DNA from: CAVTGO01 sp963734275
GTDB taxonomy: Bacteria > Actinomycetota > UBA4738 > HRBIN12
DNA length: 64,000 nucleotides
NCBI GenBank assembly: GCA_963734275.1
Contig: CAVTGO010000017.1
Coordinates: forward strand, 109,541-173,540
Direction of reading: 5' to 3'
Positions 25,514 to 33,750 of this stretch are shown piece after piece. The position numbers were made by a program, and so were the translations under genes. Each line of letters starts with the position of its first letter. The stretch's first letter is position 1. The notes below the pieces were generated by a model. That model saw only the letters and a program-made list of their open reading frames with translations. It searched no databases and was not told the origin of the DNA.

Positions 25514-26996
25514 AGCCCAGGGCTCTCAGGTGTTCGAGGACCGCGCTCTCCTCCTCCTCGGTGTAGCCGACCGGTGCGTCCGGGTGGGGGGCCGCCACGA
25601 CGGAGCGCGCGGCCCGCGGCATCGGTACGAGCGAGCGGCCGTCGAGTCCTTCTGGCCGGAGCCCCAGCAGCGCGAGGAGCGTCGGCGTCACGTCCGCGGC
25701 CTCGCCTCGGATCTCGCCGGTCGCCAGGGGCCCCGAGATCGCCACGACGCCCTCCGGCGTGTGCGTCCCCCATGCGACGTTCGTCCGCGGGACCCACGGG
25801 CGCGCGGCATGGAGCCCGTCGTGGAGGTCGACGGTCGGGTCGCCCATCTCGCACAGGAGATCGGGCGCGTCGCGGCCATCGCCGTCCACCACGGCGCGGA
25901 TGATCGGCGCGCCCTCCGGGTCGCACAGGCCAAGGAGCAGCTCTCGCACCTGAGCTCGGGACCCGGCGTCGGTGGGATCAGCCAGGCGGACCCCGGACTC
26001 GTAGGGACGGCCCGTCCGCGCCCGCCACGCGCCTGCCGGGGTGGACATCGCGCTCGCGCCTCGTCGGCGGAGCGAACGAGGGAGCCAGGCGCCCGCCGCC
26101 GATCGCCCGAGGCGAACCGCCGCGCGTCGCGCGGGGCCGGACGGGCTCGCGCCGATCAACCCCACCCGAGCGAGCTCGAGGTCGAAGAACACCTCGGCCG
26201 ACAGCGGGCCGAAGCCGTGGTCGGAGCAGACCACGACCGAAGTGCCCGAGGGCACCGCGGAGAGCAACCCGCCGATCGCGTCGTCGAGCGCCCTGAGCGC
26301 TGGCGTCACCGATCGCCGGAACCTCATGCCTCGCCGCGAGTCGTAGGCCCGGTCGCCCGGGACAAGGAGCTTCCACCAGGGGTGGCCCAGCCGGTCGGGC
26401 AGCACGAACACGACCGCGAACAGGTCCCAGGGCTCGCGATCGGCCAGGAGCCGGATCGCGCGCCCACGAGCCTCGGTCATGCGCCGGAGCCTTCCGAGGG
26501 CCCCGGCCGGCTCGCGCGCGCCCTCGCGCACCGCGACGTCGACGACGTAGCCGAGGCTCTCGAGCTCGGCGCCGAGCGCCGTCGGCGCGGTGAACGCGAT
26601 CCCCGGCGGTGCGGGCATCCCCGAGACGAGCACGCCCTCGACCGCGCGCGGCGGGTGCGTGATCGGCACGTTGACCACGATCGAGCGCCCACCGGCGGCG
26701 CCCAGGTGGTCCCAGACCCGCGGCAGAGCGACGTGCTCGGCCGTGATGGGCCTGCCCTCCCGGTCGGTGAACCCGAACACACCGTGCGCCGCGGGACGCA
26801 TGCCGGTCGTGATGGTCGTCCATGCGGGGGCGGTGTACGGCGGGAGCGTCGAGCGCAGGGTCCCGACAGAGCTCCCGTTCAGCAGGGTTCGAAGGTTCGG
26901 CATCGCCGAGGCGACGACGGGCGCCCGCAGGAATCCCGGCCCGAGCCCATCGAGCCCGAGCATCACGACCGGACGGGCCGGCGGCTCATTCGACAT
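25503..26996 (-). CDS. AlkP-superfamily type I phosphodiesterase, array copy 1
   Basis: The 497-residue protein belongs to the nucleotide pyrophosphatase/phosphodiesterase branch of the alkaline phosphatase superfamily. It has the first metal motif VVMLGLDGLGPG, a TLPPYTAPAWTT segment that should carry the nucleophile, PAAHGVFGF, and the metal motif VCSDHGFGPL near residue 260. There is no signal peptide or membrane segment, so it should act in the cytoplasm. It ends YTEEEESAVLEHLRALGYVD, a tail shared with the other three copies. Its ATG (26996) lies 11 bp inside the stop of copy 2. The substrate is unknown; neighbours suggest a glycan, lipid phosphate or nucleotide sugar. Confidence 0.88.
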   Translation of the reverse strand: MSNEPPARPVVMLGLDGLGPGFLRAPVVASAMPNLRTLLNGSSVGTLRSTLPPYTAPAWTTITTGMRPAAHGVFGFTDREGRPITAEHVALPRVWDHLGAAGGRSIVVNVPITHPPRAVEGVLVSGMPAPPGIAFTAPTALGAELESLGYVVDVAVREGAREPAGALGRLRRMTEARGRAIRLLADREPWDLFAVVFVLPDRLGHPWWKLLVPGDRAYDSRRGMRFRRSVTPALRALDDAIGGLLSAVPSGTSVVVCSDHGFGPLSAEVFFDLELARVGLIGASPSGPARRAAVRLGRSAAGAWLPRSLRRRGASAMSTPAGAWRARTGRPYESGVRLADPTDAGSRAQVRELLLGLCDPEGAPIIRAVVDGDGRDAPDLLCEMGDPTVDLHDGLHAARPWVPRTNVAWGTHTPEGVVAISGPLATGEIRGEAADVTPTLLALLGLRPEGLDGRSLVPMPRAARSVVAAPHPDAPVGYTEEEESAVLEHLRALGYVD

Positions 26997-28671
26997 AGCC
27001 GAGGCCCTCGAGGCGTTCGCGGATCTCCGCCTCCTCCTGCTGGGAGAAACCGCGCTCCTCCTCCTCCTCCTCCTCGGTGCTCTCGGCCGTCGAAGCCACT
27101 CGCACCGGTCCGAGGCCCGAGCCGAGCGCATCGAGGAGGACCTTGCCGTCGACCTCGGCGGGCACCGGCGCGCCCCGGAGGAACAGGACCGTTGGTGCGA
27201 TGTCGGCGATCTCGGCACCCTCGAGGCGCCCGGATCGCACGCCGGGGCCGAGCATCCCCACGATGCCCCACCGGTCGTGCCCGCCTGAGAGCAGGTGGTC
27301 GAACGGGTCGTCGGGCAGGTGCTGCTTCTCGAGCGTGAACGCGCGCCCGTCCGGGTACCGCACATCGAGACAGGTGGCCTCGCTCGCCCACTCGACCACA
27401 AGGTCTGGCGACCGCTCGACGTACGGGCCCTCGTACACATCCTCTCGGCGGAGTACGCGGCTGACCAGCGGATGCCCCGTCCGCTCGCACACCGCCGTGG
27501 TCAGCTCGTCGATGATCCTTTGGCGCACGGCCTCGTACTCGGTGGGATCGACGATGCCCTCGGGCTGGCGGCCGCGGAGGTTGATCCAGATCTCGGGACG
27601 CTTCCCGTCCGTGTACGCCATCGTGTGCGACCAGTCGATCCGCGCGTAGGACATCATCACCTCGATCCGGCGGCGGAGCGCGGGCAGGCGCCGGGCCAGC
27701 TTGTGCCGCGTGCCGGGCGATAGCCGCTTGTCGAGCTCGCGGTAGATCCTCGAGCCCGAGCGGTACAGGAGGGAGCGCGCGCGTCCGCGCTCGGCCCCGG
27801 TCCGGTACGTCAGCAAGCCGATGCGCTCAAGCCAGTTCGGCAGCGCCCGCGCGAGACCGTCGTCGGCTCGGGCGCCGTGATCGGAGACGAGCAGCACGAC
27901 CGTGTCCTCGCCGGCCCGATCGATCAACCGAGCGAGCGCGCTGTCCAGGTGCTCATGCGTGTCGCGGATCGCGCTCTGGTGGTGTGGCGGGTCCTGGGCC
28001 GTCGGCTCGTCCATCTGTCGCCAGAAGAAATGCTGGACGACGTCGGACTCGGTGTACACGACCATGAACACGTCCCACTCGTGCGTGGTCATCAGGTGCT
28101 CGGCCACGGCCGTGCGCTTGTCGATCGATCGGTGCAGTCGGTCGATCCCCGCGTCGACCTGGTCCGCGATCAGGAACCGCGCCAGCGCCGGATGGATGAA
28201 GTACTCACCGCCCGCGACGCGCACGACCTCGCGTCGGAGCTCGGGCGGGTGCGTGAACCTCGGGTCGTCGGTGCTCGGTGTGTCGAGGCCGGAGACGAAC
28301 ACTCCGTTCACGGTCTCGGCCGGGTAGGTGATCGGGACGTTCACGACCCCGACGCGCTGGCCGAGCTCCGACAGGATCTTCCAGAACGCCTTGCCGTGGC
28401 GGAAGGAGCCGTTCACGAACACGTATTCGTAGGTGCCCGGCTGGTCTTCGGTGAACCAGAAGATGCCGTGCTTGCCGGGATTCAGGCCGGTGACCATCGT
28501 GGACCAAGCCGGACCGCTGTGCCGGTTCGGCACCGTGGTGAGGGTCCCCCACGCGCCGCCGTCCACGAACCGCGCGATCGTCGGCAGGCGGCCCTCTGCC
28601 ACCCACTTCTCCACCAGCGCCGGCGTTGCGGAATCCAGGCCGACGATCAGGACCTTCGGGCGCTCGCTCAC
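26986..28671 (-). CDS. AlkP-superfamily type I phosphodiesterase, array copy 2
   Basis: The 561-residue protein has VLIVGLDSATPALVEKW at the start. The variant of the first metal motif reads GLDS instead of GLDG. Next come TTVPNRHSGPAWSTM, PGKHGIFWFTED, the Tyr/Asp/His-rich segment YTESDVVQHFFWRQMDE near residue 205, and VLLVSDHGARADDG near residue 265. It has a run of glutamates before the final LEGLGYVE tail. It starts at GTG 28671, overlapping the copy 3 stop by 4 bp. No export signal is seen. It is 60 residues longer than copy 1. Confidence 0.88.
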   Translation of the reverse strand: MSERPKVLIVGLDSATPALVEKWVAEGRLPTIARFVDGGAWGTLTTVPNRHSGPAWSTMVTGLNPGKHGIFWFTEDQPGTYEYVFVNGSFRHGKAFWKILSELGQRVGVVNVPITYPAETVNGVFVSGLDTPSTDDPRFTHPPELRREVVRVAGGEYFIHPALARFLIADQVDAGIDRLHRSIDKRTAVAEHLMTTHEWDVFMVVYTESDVVQHFFWRQMDEPTAQDPPHHQSAIRDTHEHLDSALARLIDRAGEDTVVLLVSDHGARADDGLARALPNWLERIGLLTYRTGAERGRARSLLYRSGSRIYRELDKRLSPGTRHKLARRLPALRRRIEVMMSYARIDWSHTMAYTDGKRPEIWINLRGRQPEGIVDPTEYEAVRQRIIDELTTAVCERTGHPLVSRVLRREDVYEGPYVERSPDLVVEWASEATCLDVRYPDGRAFTLEKQHLPDDPFDHLLSGGHDRWGIVGMLGPGVRSGRLEGAEIADIAPTVLFLRGAPVPAEVDGKVLLDALGSGLGPVRVASTAESTEEEEEEERGFSQQEEAEIRERLEGLGYVE

Positions 28672-30308
28672 AGGTATCCCAGCTCCTCGAGGTGCGCGGT
28701 CATCTGCTCTTCCTCCTGCGGCGTGTAGACCCGCGCCTCAGCTACCCGCGTCTCGGACGCCGAACGCCGGACCGGGTGCGCGGCTACGACCTCGTCCTCG
28801 AACGCGTCGGCGAGCACCGAGCCCTCCATCGCCTCGGGCACCTCGACGCCGAGTGCCCAAAGCAGCGTCTCGGGCACGTCGAGCAGGTCGGCCTCGCCGA
28901 GATCGTGGCCCCGGCGGACACCGGGGCCGGCCATCGCGAGGATCCCGTGCGGCCGGTGGGTCGCGCTCGAACGCCCGGGTCTGGCCGGCGCCCCGCCGAG
29001 CACGACGCCGCCCCCGCCGTCGTGACCCACCTCGAACGCTTCGTCGAGCTCGAGCACCACGTCGGGGGCCCCGTCCACGTACGCACCCGCGAAGAGGTCC
29101 TCGCGGCGGTGCGCCGCCCGGATCACGCGTGCGCCGGTATCGCGGTCCACGAGGTCGGAGGCCGCCGCGATCACGCGCCCGCGCAGCTCCTCGGCTCTCT
29201 CAGGCGGGACGATGCCGGATGGCTCGCGCCCGGCGAGATTCACGTTCACGCCCGCGACGTGGTGGTCGACGAGCATCGCGTACGCCTGCGAGCGCCCGAG
29301 GTCGACCGAGGCCGAGGCATCACGCATCCGTGAGACCGTGCTACGCACCGTCCTCGGAGCGTGGCGCCAGAGCCAATACTTCTTCGGGACCGCGTGGGCG
29401 GCCCACTCGACGGCGCGCGAGGCGTTGCGGCGGGCTGCGGGCACCTCGGCCTCGACCGCGAGGCCCAGCTCCCGGAGCCAGGCGTTCGGGTGGAAGCGGC
29501 GTGCTGCGCGCTGACCCGTCCCGTGGTCGGAGAGCACCACGACGAGCGCGCCGGGCGGGGAGACCTCGAGGAGCGCGCCGAGCTGGGCGTCCGCGCCCTC
29601 GTACAGGTGCTCGAGCGGCGATCCACCCTCGACGTCGAACCGCTCGTAGCCAGGGGCCGCGGGATCGGAGAAGCGCCAGAACTGATGCGCGGCCCAGTCC
29701 GTGACGCTGTTCACGTAGCAGAACAGGTCCGGAGGGCCCTCCGACAGCGTCTGTGCGAGCCAGGTGGTCGAGCGCTCGAGGTAGTGGTCGAGGTTGTCGA
29801 TCTGCGCCCGGGTTCCGGCGACCATGCTGCCGACCGGGGACAGCCGGAAGAGCGAGGGCATCGCGCGCCCCACCTCCTCGGGCCAGGAGAAGTTCGTCCG
29901 CGGGTCCGGCGTCGGGAAACCCGAGACCATGAGGCCCTTGATGTCCCACGGTGGATACGTCATGGGGACCCTCGCGGCGACCACCCGGCGGCCGGCGCGT
30001 GAGGCGTAGTCGAAGATGGTCTTCCCTCGGTACGACCACGACCCCACGAGGTCGGGGCCGAGCACCCCGCGCTCCATCGTCCGGAAGTGGAAGATCCCGT
30101 GGGCGCCGGGATTCGTGCCGGTCATGAACGTGACCCACGCGGGCGCCGAAAGCGGGGGGACGGTCGAGCGCAGGTGTGCGCGCGTCCCGTCGGACAGGAT
30201 CCGCGCGAGCGTGGGCAGACGCCCATCCTTGACCATCGGGTCGATGACATCGAACGTCGCGCCGTCCAGGCCGACACAGATCACGTTCGGGAAGGGCTGG
30301 GGACTCAT
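28668..30308 (-). CDS. AlkP-superfamily type I phosphodiesterase, array copy 3
   Basis: The 546-residue protein begins MSPQPFPNVICVGLDGATFD, with the expected first metal-binding Asp. It carries STVPPLSAPAWVTFMTG, PGAHGIFHF, and VVLSDHGTGQRA near residue 255. The tail reads EEEQMTAHLEELGYL. The segment WAAHQFWRF near residue 205 corresponds to the metal-binding D/H region, with Asp-Trp-Ala-Ala-His. No export signal is seen. Copy 4 lies 27 bp upstream and is the only array junction without an overlap. The function is unknown; co-transcription with glycan genes is supported by gene spacing. Confidence 0.88.
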   Translation of the reverse strand: MSPQPFPNVICVGLDGATFDVIDPMVKDGRLPTLARILSDGTRAHLRSTVPPLSAPAWVTFMTGTNPGAHGIFHFRTMERGVLGPDLVGSWSYRGKTIFDYASRAGRRVVAARVPMTYPPWDIKGLMVSGFPTPDPRTNFSWPEEVGRAMPSLFRLSPVGSMVAGTRAQIDNLDHYLERSTTWLAQTLSEGPPDLFCYVNSVTDWAAHQFWRFSDPAAPGYERFDVEGGSPLEHLYEGADAQLGALLEVSPPGALVVVLSDHGTGQRAARRFHPNAWLRELGLAVEAEVPAARRNASRAVEWAAHAVPKKYWLWRHAPRTVRSTVSRMRDASASVDLGRSQAYAMLVDHHVAGVNVNLAGREPSGIVPPERAEELRGRVIAAASDLVDRDTGARVIRAAHRREDLFAGAYVDGAPDVVLELDEAFEVGHDGGGGVVLGGAPARPGRSSATHRPHGILAMAGPGVRRGHDLGEADLLDVPETLLWALGVEVPEAMEGSVLADAFEDEVVAAHPVRRSASETRVAEARVYTPQEEEQMTAHLEELGYL

Positions 30309-30335
30309 CGTTCGCCGTCGCTCCTGCTCGAAGGT

Positions 30336-31958
30336 CTAGAGGTACCCGAGCGCGCCCAGGCGCTCCTCCATCTCGGCCGCCTCCTCGTCCGAGTACCCCG
30401 TCACGTCGATCACATCGCCGTCCGGATGCGCCTCGCCCACGACCACGGGACGGCTCGCCTGGTCAACCGCCAGCGCCTCGACGAGCACCCTCCCGTCCAG
30501 GTCGTTGGGGACCGCCACGCCGAGCAGGTGCAGGATCGTCGGCGCGACGTCTTGAAGCTGGGCACCTTCGAGGTGGATGCGCTCGGCGAAGCGCGGACCG
30601 TGGACCACGATCACTCCGTCCGGCCGGTGTGCACCAGAAAGCCCGTGCATGAACCCTGTCCCCGAGCGGGTGGACACGGCTCGGCCGAGCCGTCCCTCGT
30701 ACGCGAGCCCCCGCACGGGCCGGTCGTAGCGCCAGTCGATCTGTAGGTCGGGCGCCCGGTCCGTATATGGCCCGGCGTAGATCTCCTCCGGCGTGTGCAC
30801 GGCCTCGACGACCGGCTCCCCGGACTCGGGGTCCACGAGCGCCGCGAGTATCTCGCGGAGGTCCTCGACCAAGGTTCCGCGCTCCTCCGGCGGGACGGTA
30901 CCTCCCGGCTCGCGGCCCTCCAGGTTCACCCAGACGCAGCTCCGCGTGTTGTCGCCGAACGCCCGCGTCGCCGCCCAGTCGATGCCGCCGAACCGGATCC
31001 TGTGCCCGAACCGCCGGTACGCGCCGGGCAGCCGCCGCTTCACGAAGCCTCGGGCACCCGGTCCGAGGCGCTTGGCCAGGCGGAATGCACGCCACGTCGC
31101 GCCGCCCCCTGCACTCCGCGCCCGGCGCAGGTATCCGAGCTGCTCGAGTACGTCGTTCAGGTATTCGGCCGCGGGCTGGCGCCACCCCATCCCGTGATCG
31201 GACATCACGATGACGTCGGTATCCGGCCCGGCGGCCTCGAGCAGCCGCGCGAGGGTCTCGTCCGCATACGCGTAGACAGGCTCGAGCCAACGCTGTTCGG
31301 CTCCGCCGTCCGGGTCCCACGCGTGATGTGCGACCTGGTCGGTGGACTTGACCATGTACATGCACAGGTCCCAGGGCTGCGTCCCCATCAGGTGGAGCGC
31401 GGCGCGCACCCGGGTCTCCTCGGCGGCGAGCGCCTCCTCCACGACGCGCTCGGGGCGGCCGGCGCGCGAGTGCTGGGCGACCGTTGCGTGCAGCACGTAA
31501 GGACCGCACGCACGCTCGACCTCGGCGAGCGCCCCGCGAGGGTGAGCGAATCCGGCGCTCGAGGTCGACGGCGCGTCGAACCCGGACAGGAGCACACCCT
31601 CGATCGGCTCGGCCGGGAAGGTGAGCGGGACGTTGACGACGATCGAGCGCCGGCCGGCGTCCGAGAGCATCCGCCAGAGGCTCGTGGCCTTCCGGTCGGC
31701 CGCGGTCACGAACCGTATGCTCCGCGCCTGGCCCTCGTTCTGCTCGGCGAACCAGTAGATCCCGTGCCTGCCAGGGTTCTTCCCCGTCATGAAGGTCGTC
31801 CAGGCGGGCGCGGTGTTCATGTTCGGCACCGAACGCAGGCGACCCCATGAGCCCTGGCTCAGCAGCCGCCCGAAGGTTGGCAGCGTCCCGCGCTCGACCC
31901 AGGGGAGCATCAGGTCGAACGTCGCGCCATCGAGTCCGAGGATCAGGAGCCGGCTCAT
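30336..31958 (-). CDS. AlkP-superfamily type I phosphodiesterase, array copy 4
   Basis: The 540-residue protein begins MSRLLILGLDGATFDLMLPW and carries RSVPNMNTAPAWTTFMTG. Here a Ser stands where copies 1-3 have Thr just before the xP pair. Other motifs are NPGRHGIYWFAEQ, STDQVAHHAWDPDG near residue 208 and VIVMSDHGMGWRQ near 250. The tail is DEEAAEMEERLGALGYL. ATG 31958 overlaps the Wzz-like stop by 4 bp, so it is the first array gene to be translated after the chain-length protein. No export signal is seen. It is closest in overall layout to copy 3. The substrate is unknown. Confidence 0.88.
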   Translation of the reverse strand: MSRLLILGLDGATFDLMLPWVERGTLPTFGRLLSQGSWGRLRSVPNMNTAPAWTTFMTGKNPGRHGIYWFAEQNEGQARSIRFVTAADRKATSLWRMLSDAGRRSIVVNVPLTFPAEPIEGVLLSGFDAPSTSSAGFAHPRGALAEVERACGPYVLHATVAQHSRAGRPERVVEEALAAEETRVRAALHLMGTQPWDLCMYMVKSTDQVAHHAWDPDGGAEQRWLEPVYAYADETLARLLEAAGPDTDVIVMSDHGMGWRQPAAEYLNDVLEQLGYLRRARSAGGGATWRAFRLAKRLGPGARGFVKRRLPGAYRRFGHRIRFGGIDWAATRAFGDNTRSCVWVNLEGREPGGTVPPEERGTLVEDLREILAALVDPESGEPVVEAVHTPEEIYAGPYTDRAPDLQIDWRYDRPVRGLAYEGRLGRAVSTRSGTGFMHGLSGAHRPDGVIVVHGPRFAERIHLEGAQLQDVAPTILHLLGVAVPNDLDGRVLVEALAVDQASRPVVVGEAHPDGDVIDVTGYSDEEAAEMEERLGALGYL

Positions 31959-32827
31959 CGCTGCGACGCCTCCACCGCGGGGGCGCGCCGCTCGATGACG
32001 AGGAGCACGAGGACCGCGACGGCCAGGCCGATCAGGACGCCGATCGCGACCGTCACGAGGGTCCGGGTCGGCGCCGCCCGCTGTGCCTCCGTCGGTCCGG
32101 CCACGAGCACCGAGACGCTCTGTCGCTCCAGGAGATCGCGCTCGGCATCGGCCACGGTGTCTTGCAGCCCCTCGCGTCGGTCGGTCAGGAAGGCGTGATC
32201 GGACTGCAGGGTCTCGATCGCGGCCTCGGTCTTGTCCTTCTTCCCCTGCAGGCGCGCGATGACCGCGGCCTGGGTCGAGGGGCCCTCACGGAGGCCGTCG
32301 AGGTTATCCTTCAACCCTGCGAGCTTGGTCGCGAGCTGGCGGCGTTCGTCCTCGTTCGCGATCAGACGGTCGGTGAGCTCGGTGATCTGCGGGCGCGCCT
32401 CGCCGCGCAGGGAGGCCACCTGATCCTCCGCGAATGCGTCCGAGGCGTCGAGCAGCACGTCGGCAGCCACCTCCGCCGCCTCGCGCGCGAGCGAGGCCGA
32501 GGTCGCGCTCACGGTGATCAGATACAGGTCCTCGTCCTTCAGCCGCAGCGCGGTGACCGAGCGCAGGCCCGATCCATGCGAGCCGAGCGAGTCCCGCGTG
32601 TCCCCGGCAAGGGCGCTCCTCGCGTACCCGTCGATGCGGATCTCCAAGGCCGAGGTCTGGCGGCTCTCCGTGGAGACGACATCGGAGGCCGGGATCAGGA
32701 CTCGGCCGTCGCTCCTGAACTCGGGTGACGCCGTCAGCGCGAAGGGAAGCGCGACGAGCGCCGAGAGCAGCGCCGCGGCCATCAGGATCCTGCGGCGCTC
32801 CTTGGCCCAGGCGAAGGCATCGTTCAT
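31955..32827 (-). CDS. Wzz-like chain-length determinant protein
   Basis: The 290-residue protein has two membrane segments: one near residues 12-32 (ILMAAALLSALVALPFALTA) and one near 258-280 (LVTVAIGVLIGLAVAVLVLLVIE). A long extracytoplasmic part lies between, including a coiled coil from about 140 to 235. This is the topology of Wzz/polysaccharide co-polymerase proteins, which set chain length with Wzy. There is no C-terminal tyrosine kinase domain and no obvious kinase partner nearby. It overlaps the downstream phosphodiesterase and the upstream GT2 gene by 4 bp each. Confidence 0.82.
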   Translation of the reverse strand: MNDAFAWAKERRRILMAAALLSALVALPFALTASPEFRSDGRVLIPASDVVSTESRQTSALEIRIDGYARSALAGDTRDSLGSHGSGLRSVTALRLKDEDLYLITVSATSASLAREAAEVAADVLLDASDAFAEDQVASLRGEARPQITELTDRLIANEDERRQLATKLAGLKDNLDGLREGPSTQAAVIARLQGKKDKTEAAIETLQSDHAFLTDRREGLQDTVADAERDLLERQSVSVLVAGPTEAQRAAPTRTLVTVAIGVLIGLAVAVLVLLVIERRAPAVEASQR

Positions 32828-33747
32828 GCCCGATCCCCCGCCCAGCGGGTCTCGAGCCGGCCGTAGGTGACGGAGGCGAGCTTCACGGCGCCGACGAGCG
32901 CCGACCGCGCCCGCTGTGCCGGCTCCGAGGCGCGCGGCGCGACGGCCCGCGTCGTCGACAGCCCCTCGCGGACGAGGGAGCGGCCCGAGGCCTTCAGGTC
33001 GGAGAAGATCCCCAGGCGCTCGTACACAGAGCCGACCTGCCGGTAGCGCCGGATCATCTCGCGCAGACCCATCGGGTGCGCGTGCTCCACGACCGCCTCG
33101 GGTACGTACGCGATGCGGTACCCGCGGTCCAAGAGCGCCTTGGCGATGGCAACATCCTCGAAGATCTCCACGTCGGGGAACCCGACCTCATGCAGGATCT
33201 CGGTCTGGAACGCCGAGGTGACGTCGGAGAAATGGAAGGTGACGAGGCCAAGCTCGCCGACCCGCTCCTTCGTCTTGACTTGCGGCGCTTCCGGGTACAG
33301 GTGCCCGAACGTGGCCGCACGCTCCGCGTCCGGGGAAGGCGAGACCTGCCGCCCGTACGCGGCCTCGGCCAACCCCTCGCGAAGCGGCCGGATGAGGTGC
33401 TCGAGCCATCGGTCGCTCGCCGGATGCGCGTCCTGCGAGAGATAGACCACGAACGGCGTCGTGACTCCCTCGGCCGCCAGGTTCCGTGTCCGAGCGTGCC
33501 CGAAGCGCTCGGGTGCGATCGAGCTCCACTCGGCGGCCATCGCGGCGATACGCGTCGAGTGGCGTCCCCTGGGGTCCGGGCTCGAGTCGATGACGCGCAG
33601 CCGGATCTGACCGGGGTAAGTCTGAGCCGCCACGAGCTCGGCGGTGCGGACCTCGCGGGGGCCAGGACGTACGACGAGCAGGACCACGGTGACGTCTGGC
33701 CATGCATCGACCTCGGGGCCCTCCGGCCTGGGGAAGGCCCCGTTCAT
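32824..33747 (-). CDS. Family 2 glycosyltransferase (rhamnosyltransferase-like)
   Basis: The 307-residue protein has DVTVVLLVVRPGPREV near the start and the motif VVYLSQDAHPASDRWLEHL near residue 100. This SQDAxP...WL form is common in GT2 enzymes annotated as rhamnosyltransferases. The EIFEDVAIAKALLDRGYR segment near residue 190 carries the ED acidic pair expected of the base. A basic, amphipathic C-terminal part (SLVREGLSTTRAVAPRASEP) may touch the membrane. It overlaps the Wzz-like gene by 4 bp and lies 3 bp from the phosphoglycosyl transferase gene. It probably adds the second or later sugar to the lipid-linked repeat. Rhamnose specificity is inference only. Confidence 0.9.
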   Translation of the reverse strand: MNGAFPRPEGPEVDAWPDVTVVLLVVRPGPREVRTAELVAAQTYPGQIRLRVIDSSPDPRGRHSTRIAAMAAEWSSIAPERFGHARTRNLAAEGVTTPFVVYLSQDAHPASDRWLEHLIRPLREGLAEAAYGRQVSPSPDAERAATFGHLYPEAPQVKTKERVGELGLVTFHFSDVTSAFQTEILHEVGFPDVEIFEDVAIAKALLDRGYRIAYVPEAVVEHAHPMGLREMIRRYRQVGSVYERLGIFSDLKASGRSLVREGLSTTRAVAPRASEPAQRARSALVGAVKLASVTYGRLETRWAGDRA

Positions 33748-33750
33748 CGG

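Noticed and set aside
22970..25903. A 977-codon plus-strand open frame opposite the polymerase fusion and phosphodiesterase 1
   Set aside because: Its translation is dominated by Arg, Pro, His and Asp with no domain, as expected for the antisense of a high-GC gene; the minus strand carries recognisable proteins.
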